A stretch of 64,000 nucleotides of DNA from Candidatus Brachybacterium merdavium (GTDB taxonomy: Bacteria > Actinomycetota > Actinomycetes > Actinomycetales > Dermabacteraceae). Positions 46,601 through 56,014 of this stretch are shown piece after piece. Position numbers and translations under genes: made by a program. The stretch covers positions 1 through 64,000 of the forward strand of contig DWZH01000053.1 in assembly GCA_019118275.1 (NCBI GenBank), written 5' to 3'. The notes beneath the pieces are model-generated. The model did no database searches. It was not told the DNA's origin and saw only the letters and a program-made list of their open reading frames with translations. Numbering within the stretch: the stretch's first letter is position 1; the number at the start of each line of letters is the position of its first letter.

Positions 46601-47266
46601 ATGCCACTGCCCTGTCTCCCCTCAGCCCGGGCGCCTTCGGGCTCGCCCTTCTGCGCACTCGCCTGGTGGGCGACCGGGCTCGTCCTGGCGCTGTCCGCCC
46701 TGCTCCTGGTCGAGCCCTCCGCCCAGCTGTACCTCGCCGTCGCTCAATCTGGCGCCCAGTGGCCCGAACGACTGGCTGACCCCCTGATCATCACGCTGTG
46801 CGCCGGCCTGGCCGTGGCGGCCTTCTTCCCGGGTCGCACAGGGCGAGGACGCGCCGCCTCCGGGCTGGCGGCCGGCGTCGGCGTGATGCTCGCCTACGGC
46901 TCGAGCGAAGTCATCAAGGCAGTACTCGCCCAGGATCGACCCTGCCGTGTGATCGTGCTCGACCCGTCCTGCCCGCCGGCTGGGAGCTGGTCCTTCCCCA
47001 GCAACCACACGACCATCTCCTTCGCGCTGGCCACCGCCATGGTCCTGGTCATCAGGAGCTGGTGGGCGACCAGTGCCCACGTGATCGCCCTGGCAGCGGC
47101 GGTCTCGCGGGTGGTGGACGGCGTCCATTATCCCCACGACGTCCTCGCCGGCGCTGTCCTCGGCACCTGCACCACCATCGCCGCGGCCCTCCTCCTGGAG
47201 CGCTGGACCCGCCCCCTCCTCGAACATATCGGAACCCACCGGGAACAGGACCCGTCCGAGCACTGA
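46601..47266 (+). CDS. PAP2-family phosphatase (membrane)
   Basis: 221 residues with about five membrane helices. The three acid-phosphatase motifs are K106...R113-P, PSNH (133-136, usually PSGH) and S169-R170...H176...D180 (VSRVVDGVHYPHD). It removes phosphate from a lipid such as undecaprenyl pyrophosphate or phosphatidic acid, on the outer face of the membrane. It follows the SMP-30 gene by 74 bp and is convergent with putP. Confidence 0.88.
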   Translation: MPLPCLPSARAPSGSPFCALAWWATGLVLALSALLLVEPSAQLYLAVAQSGAQWPERLADPLIITLCAGLAVAAFFPGRTGRGRAASGLAAGVGVMLAYGSSEVIKAVLAQDRPCRVIVLDPSCPPAGSWSFPSNHTTISFALATAMVLVIRSWWATSAHVIALAAAVSRVVDGVHYPHDVLAGAVLGTCTTIAAALLLERWTRPLLEHIGTHREQDPSEH

Positions 47267-47387
47267 CGTGCTCGTTGCGGCGCCCACGGAATGGCCGCGA
47301 GCGGCGGACCGTGAGCCGGGGACGGACGGTGCCCAGGATCTGGTCCGAGCAGCAGTCCGGGCAGCGCCCAGGGCCCGCCCCACGCGA

Positions 47388-48965
47388 TCAGGGCGCGGGC
47401 CGGACGGGGTCCACCCCACCCGTGGCCACGAAGGTCCCGTCGGCCCTGCGTTCAGGGATCCGGCCCGAGCGCAGCGACCCGACCATGGCGTCGAACTCCT
47501 CCATCGCCGCCCGGGGCGGCTGCGGGGTGATCAGGCTGACCACGACGGCCAACACCAGGCAGACCGCGAAACCGGGCACGATCTCGTACAGGTGCTGGTC
47601 GCCGAACAGGCCTATGGCCACATCCGGCTCGAACATGCCCCACCAGAAGGCGACGCCGGCGCCGCCGACCATGCCCACGCCGGCCCCCAACGCGGTCAGA
47701 CGGCGCCAGAACAGCGACAGCAGGATGATCGGCCCGAAGGCGGCCCCGAAACCGGCCCACGCGAAGGCGACCAGGCCCAGCACCGAGCTGCCCGGATCCA
47801 GCGCCAGCACCACCGCGATCACCGAGACCGTCAGCACGCCGATGCGTCCACCCCACAGGGCCGCCCGGTCGCTGAGCTTCACGCCGACGCCGGCGACCAG
47901 GTCCTCGATCAGGGCGGAGCTGCTGACGATGAGCTGGGAGGAGATGGTGGACATGATCGCGGCGAGCACCGCGGCCAGCAGCACTCCGGCGATGAGGGGG
48001 TGGAACAGGATCTGCGCGAGGTCCAGGAAGACCGATTCGCCGTTGGTGGTGTCGGTCAGCAGCTGCGGACCGTTCTGCTGGAAGTAGGCGAGGCCGGCGA
48101 GGGCGGTGAACACGGCCCCGGTCACGCACAGGATCATCCAGGAGATGCTGACGGCGAAGCCGTACTTGGCGTCACGGGAGGAGCGCAGCGCCATGAACCG
48201 CACGATGATGTGGGGCTGGCCGAAGTAGCCCAGGCCCCAGGCCAACGCCGACAGGATGCCGATGAAGGTGCCGCCGGAGATCATGGACCCGAAGTTCGCG
48301 TCGACCTCGCGGACCGACTCGAACATCGCCGCCGGACCGCCGACCACGAACATCGCCGTGACCGGCACGACCAGCAGGGAGACCAGCATGATCAGGCCCT
48401 GAACGACATCGGTGTAGCTGGCTCCGAGGAAGCCGCCGAACAGGGTGTACAGGATCGTCACGCTGCCCACCAGCAGCATGCCGGTCACGTAGGGCCCGCC
48501 GAACATCGACTGGAAGAACACGCCGCCGGCCACCATGCCGGAGGAGACGTAGAAGGTGAAGAAGACCAGGATGATGATCCCGGCCGCGATGCGCAGGATG
48601 TTGGTGCGGTCGTAGAGACGGTTGCCGAAGAAGCTGGGCACGGTGATCGCGTTGCGGGCGATCTGCGTGTACTGGCGCAGCCGAGGGGCCACGAAAGCCC
48701 AGTTCAGCGCGGCACCGATGGTCAGACCGACAGCGATCCACGCCTCCACCAGACCGCCCACGTACAGCGCACCGGGAAGGCCCATCAGCAGCCATCCGGA
48801 CATGTCCGAGGCGCCGGCGGACAGCGCGGCGACGAAGGGGTGCAGGCTCCGGCCGCCCAGCATGTAGTCCTCGCCGCCTCGGGTCTTGCGGAAGGCGTAC
48901 AGGCCGATGCCGATCATGACCAGGAAGTAGACGGACAGGGCGACCAGTTTGAAGGCGAGGTCCAT
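47388..48965 (-). CDS. putP: Sodium/proline symporter PutP
   Basis: 525 residues with 13 predicted helices. SSS-family features include LSAGASDMSGWLLMGLPGAL (sodium and proline site, helix 2), GYFGQPHIIVRFMALRS and AAIMSTISSQLIVSSSALIED (helix 8 sodium site). It takes up proline with Na+, for nutrition or osmoprotection. It is a single gene with a hairpin terminator of the glpFK operon upstream, so it is separately expressed. Confidence 0.92.
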   Translation of the reverse strand: MDLAFKLVALSVYFLVMIGIGLYAFRKTRGGEDYMLGGRSLHPFVAALSAGASDMSGWLLMGLPGALYVGGLVEAWIAVGLTIGAALNWAFVAPRLRQYTQIARNAITVPSFFGNRLYDRTNILRIAAGIIILVFFTFYVSSGMVAGGVFFQSMFGGPYVTGMLLVGSVTILYTLFGGFLGASYTDVVQGLIMLVSLLVVPVTAMFVVGGPAAMFESVREVDANFGSMISGGTFIGILSALAWGLGYFGQPHIIVRFMALRSSRDAKYGFAVSISWMILCVTGAVFTALAGLAYFQQNGPQLLTDTTNGESVFLDLAQILFHPLIAGVLLAAVLAAIMSTISSQLIVSSSALIEDLVAGVGVKLSDRAALWGGRIGVLTVSVIAVVLALDPGSSVLGLVAFAWAGFGAAFGPIILLSLFWRRLTALGAGVGMVGGAGVAFWWGMFEPDVAIGLFGDQHLYEIVPGFAVCLVLAVVVSLITPQPPRAAMEEFDAMVGSLRSGRIPERRADGTFVATGGVDPVRPAP

Positions 48966-49294
48966 GGGAGCGGTCCGATCTCGCGATGCGGTGGAAGGGG
49001 CTCGAGCTACTGGCGAACGTCACGGGTGCACGCCAGGATACCCGACATATCGGGCACCGGACGGGGTTGACGGTTGTTCGGTGCCGGGCCCTGGACGCGC
49101 CTCCGCGATGGTGATGTGCTCCGGGCACCCACTCGTGGATGCCCGGCGCACATCACCGCCAGGAATCGCCGAACTCCGCTCGACGTCCCAACTCAGAGGC
49201 TCGAGGCCCGGGACCTGCACTCGTCGCCCGGCCCGGGCGGTGGAGGTCCGGGCTCAGCGTTCGATGCGCCGGCCCGGGCGTCGAACGGCCCGCC
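48966..49294. promoter_or_regulatory. putP promoter region and glpK 3' region
   Basis: 329 bp with no gene. Reverse-facing TATCCT (49040-49035) is a good -10 for putP. The palindrome CCCGACATATCGGG (49041-49054) touches its upstream side and would cover the spacer of that promoter; it may be an operator. The remaining part holds the glpK terminator. Confidence 0.5.
49110..49157 (-). terminator. Large hairpin terminator after glpK
   Basis: GGTGATGTGC-T-CCGGGCA pairs with TGCCCGG-C-GCACATCACC (49110-49157), with CCAC/GTGG at the tip. It is about 138 bp after the glpK stop and isolates the glpFK operon from putP. Confidence 0.8.
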
Positions 49295-50839
49295 TCAGTC
49301 GTGCAGCGCCTCGACGTCCTCGTCGACCCAGTCCAGGGTGCGCTCGATGGCCTTCTTCCACAGGCGCAGCAGCCGCTCCCGGGACTCCTCGTCCATGGAG
49401 GGCTCCCAGCGCTTGTCCTCGGACCAGTTGTCGATGACGTCCTGCTCGCCCTGCCAGAAGCCGACGGCGATGCCGGCGGCGTAGGCGGCACCGAGCGCGG
49501 TGGTCTCGATGACCTTCGGTCGCACCACGGGAACGCCCAGGATGTCGGCCTGGAACTGCATGAGGGTCTCGTTCATGACCATGCCGCCGTCGACCTTGAG
49601 CTCGGACAGCTCGACCCCGTCGGACTCGGCGTCGGCGATCATCGCATCGAGCACCTCGCGGGTCTGGAAGGCGGTGGCCTCCAGGGTCGCGCGGGCGATG
49701 TGGTTCTTGTTGTGGAAGCGCGTCATGCCGACCATCGCGCCGCGGGCGTCGGAGCGCCAGTGCGGGGCGAACAGGCCCGAGAAGGCGGGGACGATGAACA
49801 GGCCCCCGTTGTCGTCGACCTGCTTGGCGAGATCCTCGATCTCCGGGGCGTCCTTGATCAGCCCGAGGTTGTCGCGCACCCACTGCACCAGCGAGCCGGT
49901 GACGGCGATCGAGCCCTCGAGGGCGTACACCGGCTTGTTCTCGCCGATCTTGTAGGCGACGGTGGTCAGCAGCCCGTTCTGGCTGCGCACCAGGTCCTCG
50001 CCGGTGTTGATCAGCATGAAGTTGCCGGTGCCGTAGGTGTTCTTGGCCTGGCCGACCTCGAAGCAGGCCTGCCCGAAGGTGGCCGCCTGCTGGTCGCCGA
50101 GGATGCCGGCGATCGGGGTGTCGATCAGCAGGCCGCGCTTGCGTCCGTGGCCGTAGACCTCGGAGGAGGACCTGATCTCCGGCAGCATCGAGACCGGGAT
50201 GCCCATGTCCGCGGCGATGTCCTCGTTCCAGTCGAGGGTGTCGATGTTCATCAGCATGGTGCGTGAGGCGTTGGTGACGTCGGTGACGTGCACTCCCCCC
50301 TCGGTCCCGCCGGTGAGGTTCCACAGCAGCCAGGCATCGGTGTTGCCGAACAGCAGGTCCCCCGCTTCGGCCCGCTCGCGGGCGCCGTCGACGTTGTCGA
50401 GGATCCACTTGACCTTGGGGCCGGAGAAGTAGGTCGCCAGCGGCAGACCGACCCGCTCCTTGTACTTGTCGGCTCCCTCGTCACCGCCCAGCTCGTCGCA
50501 GATCCGCTGAGTGCGGGTGTCCTGCCAGACGATCGCGTTGTAAACGGGCTCACCGGTGTTCTTGTCCCACACCACGGCGGTCTCGCGCTGGTTGGTGATG
50601 CCCACGGCCGCCAGCTGGTGACGATTGATCTCGGCCTCGACGAGAGCGTCGCCGACCACGTTGCGGGTGTTCCTCCAGATCTCCAGCGGATCGTGCTCGA
50701 CCCATCCGGAGCGCGGGAGGATCTGCTCATGCTCCTGCTGTCCGGTGGCGACGATCTGGCCACCGTGGTCGAAGATGATCGCGCGGGTGGAGGTGGTGCC
50801 CTGGTCGATGGCCAGGATGTACATCTGCTTGTCGTTCAT
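49295..50839 (-). CDS. glpK: Glycerol kinase
   Basis: 514 residues, the normal length. FGGY motifs are those of Glp[16 protein letters not shown] (residues 10-24), [32 protein letters not shown] and [19 protein letters not shown]. It makes sn-glycerol 3-phosphate from glycerol and ATP. It follows glpF by 99 bp and should be cotranscribed with it. The ATG follows an AAGGAG site. Confidence 0.97.
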   Translation of the reverse strand: MNDKQMYILAIDQGTTSTRAIIFDHGGQIVATGQQEHEQILPRSGWVEHDPLEIWRNTRNVVGDALVEAEINRHQLAAVGITNQRETAVVWDKNTGEPVYNAIVWQDTRTQRICDELGGDEGADKYKERVGLPLATYFSGPKVKWILDNVDGARERAEAGDLLFGNTDAWLLWNLTGGTEGGVHVTDVTNASRTMLMNIDTLDWNEDIAADMGIPVSMLPEIRSSSEVYGHGRKRGLLIDTPIAGILGDQQAATFGQACFEVGQAKNTYGTGNFMLINTGEDLVRSQNGLLTTVAYKIGENKPVYALEGSIAVTGSLVQWVRDNLGLIKDAPEIEDLAKQVDDNGGLFIVPAFSGLFAPHWRSDARGAMVGMTRFHNKNHIARATLEATAFQTREVLDAMIADAESDGVELSELKVDGGMVMNETLMQFQADILGVPVVRPKVIETTALGAAYAAGIAVGFWQGEQDVIDNWSEDKRWEPSMDEESRERLLRLWKKAIERTLDWVDEDVEALHD

Positions 50840-50938
50840 CGGGACTCCTTCGTGGTGATGGATCGACAGGTGGGTTCGAGTCGGGTGGATCGGCCGGTCG
50901 GGCCGGCCGGATGGGTGCTGCCGGGTCGGAGGGACGGG

Positions 50939-51658
50939 TCAGAAGGCGATGCTGGTCACACCGCCCAGCGCACCGCCGATGAAGGGACCGAGGACCGGCA
51001 CCCAGGCGTACCCCCAGTCGGAGGTGCCCTTGTTCTTGATAGGCAGGATCGCATGCGCCAGGCGCGGACCGAGGTCACGGGCGGGGTTGATGGCGTAGCC
51101 GGTCGGTCCACCGAGGGAGGCACCGATGCTCACGACCAGCAGTGCCACGGCCAGTGGCCCCATCTCGTGCGGCGTGTTGTCGAACAGCTGGATCACCAGC
51201 ACCAGCACGAAGGTCGCGATGATCTCGGTGACCAGGTTCCAGCCGCGGGAGCGGATCTCGGGGCCGGTGGAGAACGAGCCCAGGATCGCTGCCGGGTCCT
51301 CCTCGGCGTCATAATGCTGCCTGTAGGCCAGCCAGGCCCCGATGCCGCCGAGGAAACCGCCGATCGTGGTGGCGATGAGGTACGAGAGGGTGGTGCCGAC
51401 TGTCACGGGGATGCCATCGGCGTACTCGGCGGCACCGCTGGCCAGCATGCCTATGGTGACGGCGGGGTTGATGTGGCCGCCGGACTTGTAGGCGATGAAG
51501 ACGCCGGCGAAGACCGCCAGGCCCCAGCCGAAGTTGATGAGCAACCAGCCGCCGCCATTGCCCTTGGTCTTGCCCAGCACGACGTTGGCGACGACGCCAC
51601 CGCCCAGCAGGGTCAGCATCGCCGTGCCGGCGATCTCGTACAGGAAAATAGTTGCCAT
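50939..51658 (-). CDS. glpF: Glycerol uptake facilitator
   Basis: 239 residues, six helices and two half-helices with NPA motifs at 64-66 (HINPAVTIG) and 191-193 (YAINPARDLGPR). The aspartate after the second NPAR marks an aquaglyceroporin and not a water-only channel. It lets glycerol enter by diffusion for GlpK. It heads the glpFK operon. Confidence 0.95.
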   Translation of the reverse strand: MATIFLYEIAGTAMLTLLGGGVVANVVLGKTKGNGGGWLLINFGWGLAVFAGVFIAYKSGGHINPAVTIGMLASGAAEYADGIPVTVGTTLSYLIATTIGGFLGGIGAWLAYRQHYDAEEDPAAILGSFSTGPEIRSRGWNLVTEIIATFVLVLVIQLFDNTPHEMGPLAVALLVVSIGASLGGPTGYAINPARDLGPRLAHAILPIKNKGTSDWGYAWVPVLGPFIGGALGGVTSIAF

Positions 51659-52010
51659 ATGTCCTCCTCGATGAGTGGGTCCGCGACATTGCGGAACCGT
51701 CGGGCATCCGTGGCGCGCAGGCTCTGGCCTGCCGGGAATTACAACGTTGTTCTACGGGGATGCCGATCTGCGGGGCTGGTCTGGTGCAGGGCACCTGAGA
51801 GCGGGCCGGTCGGGCCTGTGCGCAAGGCAGCTCGGACCCGCCGGGCGGTGCGGGCCAGAGCCTGCATGGTCGGGCTGCGCGCCGTTCGGGCGGCCGCCGC
51901 CACCCGGCCCGATGCCCGGACCGGCTCGATGCCCGGACCGGCCCGTTTCCGGGGCCGGCCCCCACCCCGGACCGACCCTGGGGCCGGTCAGAGCATTCAG
52001 GTCAGGGCAC
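51659..52010. promoter_or_regulatory. glpFK promoter region and glpD 3' region
   Basis: 352 bp without a gene. The perfect decamer palindrome ACAACGTTGT (51741-51750) lies 83 bp upstream of glpF, and TGTAAT beside it is a possible reverse -10. Near 51991-52020 a short direct repeat, CA(T/C)TCAGGTCAGGG, runs into the glpD stop. Confidence 0.45.
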
Positions 52011-53750
52011 TCAGGTCAGGGTGGGCACCTCCGGGGCATCGGCGATCAGGCGGGCAGCCTCCTTGTCGGTGGCAACCTTCTCTGCGGCCAGGCGGGCCGC
52101 GACGTGGGCCCGATAGGCGGAGACCTCGGCCGCGATGCGGTCCTGGTCCCACCCCAGCTCCGGGGCGATGAGATCGGCGATCTCCTGGGCGGCCGCGTGG
52201 CCGCGATCGCGGACCTCGTAGTCCAGGCGCAGACGCCGCTTCATGACGTCGGCCAGGTGGACCACGCCTTCCTCGCGCGCCGCGTAGAGGACCTCGGCGC
52301 GCAGGTAACGCGGGGCGTGGCTCAGCGGCTGTGCGAGTTCGTGGTCGGCGTCGGCCGGGGCGAGCACATCGCGCACCAGGGTGCCGTAGCGGAACAGCAG
52401 GCGTTCCATGCGCGCGGCATCGAGGCCGAGCCGGTTGGCGATGGCACCGGAGTCGCGCTGGGCCTCGGCGAAGCCCTGTCCGCCCAGCACCGGGACGCTC
52501 TCGGTCACGCTCCGCCGGCCGGGGAAGACATCCTTGATCGCGAAGTCCACGACGTCCTCGGCCATCACCCGGTACGTGGTGTACTTGCCGCCTGCGATCG
52601 CCGAGAGGCCCGGGGCGACCTGCATGACCGTGTGCTCCCGCGAGACCTTGGCCGAGCCCTTCTCGCTGCTGCGGACCGGCTGCACCAGGGGCCGCAGGCC
52701 GGCGAAGGTGCCGATGATGTCGTCGTGGGTGAGGTCGGACTCGAGGACCGCGTTGGCGTGCTCGAGGATGTAGTCGATGTCGGTGGCGGTGGTGGCCACA
52801 TCGTCGACGTCGGCCTCCCAGGGGGTGTCGGTGGTGCCGATCACCCAGTACTCGTCGGAGGGGATGATGAACAGCACCGACTTCTCGGTCTGGGTGATGA
52901 TGCCGACGTCCTGGACCGCGGGGATCCGCTCTCGGGGCACCACGAGGTGCACGCCCTTGGAGGCCTGCACCCGCAGTCCCTGCTCGGAGGTGACCAGGTC
53001 CTGCTGCCGGCCGGTCCAGACCCCGCCGGCCAGGATGGTGGTGCGGGCATGGACGTCCAGCTCCTCGCCGGTGGTCTCGTCGCGCACCGTGGCACCGATG
53101 ACGTCCTCCCCGTCGCGCAGGTAGTCGAGCACGCGGGTGTAGGTGGTCGCGGCGGCGCCGTGCTCGACCGCGGAGCGGACCAGCATCATCACGAAACGGG
53201 CGTCGTCCATCTGCGCGTCGAAGTACTCGATGGCGCCGACGGCCTTGTCCCCGTCCAGGCCCCTGAAGCGTTCGAGCATGCGGCGGCGGGAGAGGTGCCT
53301 GTGGAAGGGCACCGCACGCTTGCGGCCGACGGTCTGCATCGCGTCGTACAGGGCGACGCCGGAGCCGATGAAGGCCCGGTCCACCGCGTGCCGGAAGAAG
53401 GGGAACACGAAGCTGATGCGCCGCACCAGGTGCGGGGCGGTGCGCGTCAGCAGTCGGTCGCGCTCACGCAGCGCCTCGGCGACCAGCGTGAAGTCGAGCA
53501 TCTGCAGGTAGCGCAGACCGCCATGCATCAGCTTGGACGAGCGCGAGGAGGTGCCGGAGGCCCAGTCGGAGGCCTCCACCAGGCCGACGTTCAGTCCGCG
53601 GCTAGCTGCGTCGAAGGCGGCGCCGGCGCCGTTGACCCCTCCCCCGACCACCAGCACGTCCAGGGGACTGTCCGCCGTGGCCGAGCGCAGTCGCTCGAGG
53701 TGGTCGGCACGGGTGGTTCCCGACAGGGGTACGGGGCGATCGTCAGGCAC
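52011..53750 (-). CDS. glpD: Glycerol-3-phosphate dehydrogenase (FAD)
   Basis: 579 residues from a GTG after GGAG. The FAD motif is VVGGGVNGAGAAFDAASRG (about 35-53), SSRSSKLMHGGLRYL is the family signature and WVIGTTDTPW is in the substrate region. A C-terminal domain of about 170 residues follows. It oxidises glycerol 3-phosphate to dihydroxyacetone phosphate and passes electrons to quinone at the membrane. It is transcribed from its own promoter, divergent from the SorC gene. Confidence 0.96.
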   Translation of the reverse strand: MPDDRPVPLSGTTRADHLERLRSATADSPLDVLVVGGGVNGAGAAFDAASRGLNVGLVEASDWASGTSSRSSKLMHGGLRYLQMLDFTLVAEALRERDRLLTRTAPHLVRRISFVFPFFRHAVDRAFIGSGVALYDAMQTVGRKRAVPFHRHLSRRRMLERFRGLDGDKAVGAIEYFDAQMDDARFVMMLVRSAVEHGAAATTYTRVLDYLRDGEDVIGATVRDETTGEELDVHARTTILAGGVWTGRQQDLVTSEQGLRVQASKGVHLVVPRERIPAVQDVGIITQTEKSVLFIIPSDEYWVIGTTDTPWEADVDDVATTATDIDYILEHANAVLESDLTHDDIIGTFAGLRPLVQPVRSSEKGSAKVSREHTVMQVAPGLSAIAGGKYTTYRVMAEDVVDFAIKDVFPGRRSVTESVPVLGGQGFAEAQRDSGAIANRLGLDAARMERLLFRYGTLVRDVLAPADADHELAQPLSHAPRYLRAEVLYAAREEGVVHLADVMKRRLRLDYEVRDRGHAAAQEIADLIAPELGWDQDRIAAEVSAYRAHVAARLAAEKVATDKEAARLIADAPEVPTLT

Positions 53751-53798
53751 GGTGAGCTCCTCAGCTATGAGTTGATCTGGCGGCCATGGTGGAACTCT

Positions 53799-53835
53799 CG
53801 TGCAGCATTACGCAAGCCTCGTGCACAAACGTGCA
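53799..53835. promoter_or_regulatory. Phased CGTGCA half-sites in the glpD-SorC gap
   Basis: CGTGCA occurs at 53799, 53820 and 53830, that is at 21-bp and 10-bp steps, whole helical turns. The last two form the palindrome TGCAC-AAAC-GTGCA (53822-53835). The site is next to the SorC gene start and is the best operator candidate for the divergent pair. Confidence 0.55.
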
Positions 53836-53846
53836 ACACTGGCGGC

Positions 53847-54806
53847 ATGACTCGCGATCCACGCCTCGATGCCGCCTACGACGCTGCACGGATGTACTAC
53901 GGCGAGGGACGGACCATGGAGTCGATCGCCGAGGACCTGACCGTGTCCCGTTCGACGGTCTCCCGTCTGCTCAACCGCGCCCGGGAGGCCGGGCTGGTGC
54001 AGATCTCGCTGCGCCCGCCCGGCGCCCACCGGGTCGAGGAGCTGCGGCGGCGACTCGCCCAGCGCTACGGAGTGCAGGCCCATGTCGTCCCCGTCGGCAC
54101 CGGTGACGGCGAGCGCGAGCGGCTGCAGGCGGTGGCGGAGGCCGGCGCGCGGCAGCTGGACGAGATGCTCGAACCGGGGATGACCGTGGGCATGGCCTGG
54201 GGCACCACGATCAACGCGATGGTCTCCAACCTGAGATCACGCCCGGTCCCCGGCCTGCGGATCGTGCAGCTCAACGGCGCGATCAACACCGAGGGGTCCG
54301 GTCACACCTATGTCTCGACCGTGCTCGCCCGGGCCGCCGCCCTGTGGGACGCGACCGTCCACCACTTCCCGGTCCCGGCGTTCTTCGACTACGCGGCCAC
54401 GCGCGAGGCGATGTGGCGCGAGCGCTCGGTGCAGCGGGTGCTGGACACGCAGCGCCAGTGCACCCTGGCGGTGTTCAGCGTGGGCGCCTTCGACGCGGCC
54501 GTGCCCAGCCACGTCTACACCAACAACTACCTGACCGGCGCTGACCTGCATTCGCTGCGGTCCGATGGCGCGGTGGGCGATGTGTGCACGGTGTTCCTGC
54601 GAGCCGACGGCACCTGGCAGGGCATCCGGATGAACGCCCACGGCTCCGGCCCGGATCCGGCGCAGCTGGCGCGGCTCCCCCGGCGGTTGCTGGTCGCGGC
54701 GGGCACCCGCAAGGCCCTTCCGTTGCGGGCCGCGCTGCGGGCGGGCGTGGCGACGGACCTGGTGGTCGACGAGGTCACCGCCGCCAGCATGCTGTCCCTG
54801 TCGTGA
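53847..54806 (+). CDS. SorC family transcriptional regulator (glycerol locus)
   Basis: 319 residues. The helix-turn-helix is MESIAEDLTVSRSTVSRLLN (24-43). The SorC effector domain follows (VGMAWGTTINAMVSNLRS, LNGAINTEGSGHTYVS, VFSVGAFDAAVPSHVY). The forward frame is open for 2 kb upstream but has no gene-like content there; the ATG at 53847 starts the domain correctly and has AACACT 6 nt before it, a leaderless pattern. It lies divergent from glpD and probably controls the glycerol genes in response to a phosphorylated triose or glycerol 3-phosphate, a job usually done by GlpR (DeoR) or IclR-type proteins. Confidence 0.88.
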   Translation: MTRDPRLDAAYDAARMYYGEGRTMESIAEDLTVSRSTVSRLLNRAREAGLVQISLRPPGAHRVEELRRRLAQRYGVQAHVVPVGTGDGERERLQAVAEAGARQLDEMLEPGMTVGMAWGTTINAMVSNLRSRPVPGLRIVQLNGAINTEGSGHTYVSTVLARAAALWDATVHHFPVPAFFDYAATREAMWRERSVQRVLDTQRQCTLAVFSVGAFDAAVPSHVYTNNYLTGADLHSLRSDGAVGDVCTVFLRADGTWQGIRMNAHGSGPDPAQLARLPRRLLVAAGTRKALPLRAALRAGVATDLVVDEVTAASMLSLS

Positions 54807-54843
54807 GGTGGCCGATGCGCCATGGAGGGGCGCTATGACGATC

Positions 54844-54897
54844 GAGCTCTGCATAGATGTTGTCTAGAGCCAGCAAGGCAACGTCTTCGCAGAGCTC
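54844..54897. terminator. Bidirectional hairpin terminator
   Basis: Nineteen-nt arms beginning GAGCTCTGC (54844-54862) and ending GCAGAGCTC (54879-54897) pair with three mismatches around a 16-nt loop. It separates the convergent SorC and fdhD genes. Confidence 0.7.
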
Positions 54898-54916
54898 GGT
54901 CCTCTCGCGAGGACGT

Positions 54917-55789
54917 TCAGCCTTCGGCAGCACTCAGATCGAGGCGCTCGGGATGCGTGTAGACGTTCATGCGGCCGTCGCCGTCGTCGAGAGCGCGGGT
55001 GAAGCCGACCAGGGTCTGACCGAACTCCTCAGCGGTCTCGACAGCCAGCGAGGAGGCGGCGGAGACACAGGCCAGCAAGGGGATCCCGGCCATATAGGCC
55101 TTCTGGGTGATCTCGAAGCTGGCGCGGGAGGAGACCAGCAGGACATGGTCGCGCAAGGGCAGCAGGTCCTCCATCAGCGCCCAGCCGATGATCTTGTCGA
55201 CCGCGTTGTGCCGACCCACGTCCTCGCGCACCGCCAGGATCTCGCCGGCGCGGGAGACCAGTGCGGCGGCGTGCACTCCCCCGGTGCGGGCGAAGACGGC
55301 CTGCTGCTGGGTCAGCGCGCGGGCGGCGTCCAGAAGGGTGCGGGGATCGAGCTGCCAGTCCTTCATCAGGGTGAATCGGCTCTTCTGGCGCACGGCGTCG
55401 ATGCTCTCGGAGCCGCACACTCCGCACGCTGAGGTGGTGGTGAACGCCTTGGCCGTCACCGGCAGCAGCTGTGGCCGCGAGGTCGTGAAGTCCATGACGT
55501 TATAGGTGTTCTGGGCGAAACCGCTGTCGGAGTCGATCACCGCGCCATCGCAGTATCGCGCTTCGGTGATGTCCTCGCGGTGGGTGATCATCCCCTCGCC
55601 GTGCAGGAACCCGTGGATGAGTTCGACGTCGTGGCCGGGGGTGCGCATGGTCAAGGAGAGCTCGTGGCCGTTCAACCGGATGTCGAGAGGCTCCTCGACG
55701 GCGACGTGGTCGCCCTTGCGGCCGGCGTACAGCGTGCCGTCGCGCACCCGGACGGTGCGGATCCGCTTGGAGTCGGTGACCCTGCCCAT
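54917..55789 (-). CDS. fdhD: Formate dehydrogenase accessory sulfurtransferase FdhD
   Basis: 290 residues. The catalytic cysteine loop TTSACGVCGSESI has C122 and C125; REDVGRHNAVDKIIG is the family signature. FdhD passes sulfur from a cysteine desulfurase to the molybdenum cofactor of formate dehydrogenase. No formate dehydrogenase gene is in the window. ATG at 55789 is chosen because TATCCT (55801-55796) is 6 nt upstream, giving a leaderless transcript; a longer reading adds 63 arginine/histidine-rich residues of no family value. Confidence 0.93.
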   Translation of the reverse strand: MGRVTDSKRIRTVRVRDGTLYAGRKGDHVAVEEPLDIRLNGHELSLTMRTPGHDVELIHGFLHGEGMITHREDITEARYCDGAVIDSDSGFAQNTYNVMDFTTSRPQLLPVTAKAFTTTSACGVCGSESIDAVRQKSRFTLMKDWQLDPRTLLDAARALTQQQAVFARTGGVHAAALVSRAGEILAVREDVGRHNAVDKIIGWALMEDLLPLRDHVLLVSSRASFEITQKAYMAGIPLLACVSAASSLAVETAEEFGQTLVGFTRALDDGDGRMNVYTHPERLDLSAAEG

Positions 55790-55795
55790 CCTTCC

Positions 55796-55801
55796 AGGAT
55801 A
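55796..55801 (-). promoter_or_regulatory. Leaderless promoter -10 of fdhD
   Basis: TATCCT on the reverse strand is followed by GGAAGG and the ATG. The purine run is too close to act as a ribosome site for that ATG. Confidence 0.5.
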
Positions 55802-56014
55802 GTGATCTCGCCTGCGGTGCGGCCGGTGGAGTCGCTCCAGCTGCCGACGAGTGGCCCCTGCACTCACGTGACCGGGGCGCTCACGATGAGGGACCGACGA
55901 CCGGCCCATGGGCACCAGACCCGCACACCCCGTCGCCCGACCCGCACACCCCGTAGTGCAACCGCTCAGCTGCGTCACAGGGTGGGGAGGGCACAGCGGT
56001 CCGGTCAGCTCGGG

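Noticed and set aside
47368..47401. Hairpin between the PAP2 phosphatase and putP genes
   Set aside because: GGCCCGCCCC can pair with GGGCGCGGGCC, but only with a bulge and partly inside the putP coding end; too weak to list.
51675..53846. Forward frame running continuously into the glycerol SorC gene
   Set aside because: Antisense to glpD and the glpF upstream region; regulator homology begins at 53847 and a leaderless -10 lies just before it.
55790..55978. N-terminal extension of FdhD by 63 residues
   Set aside because: Arg/His-rich, unlike the family, and lies across the -10 element; the first family residues start at the ATG at 55789.
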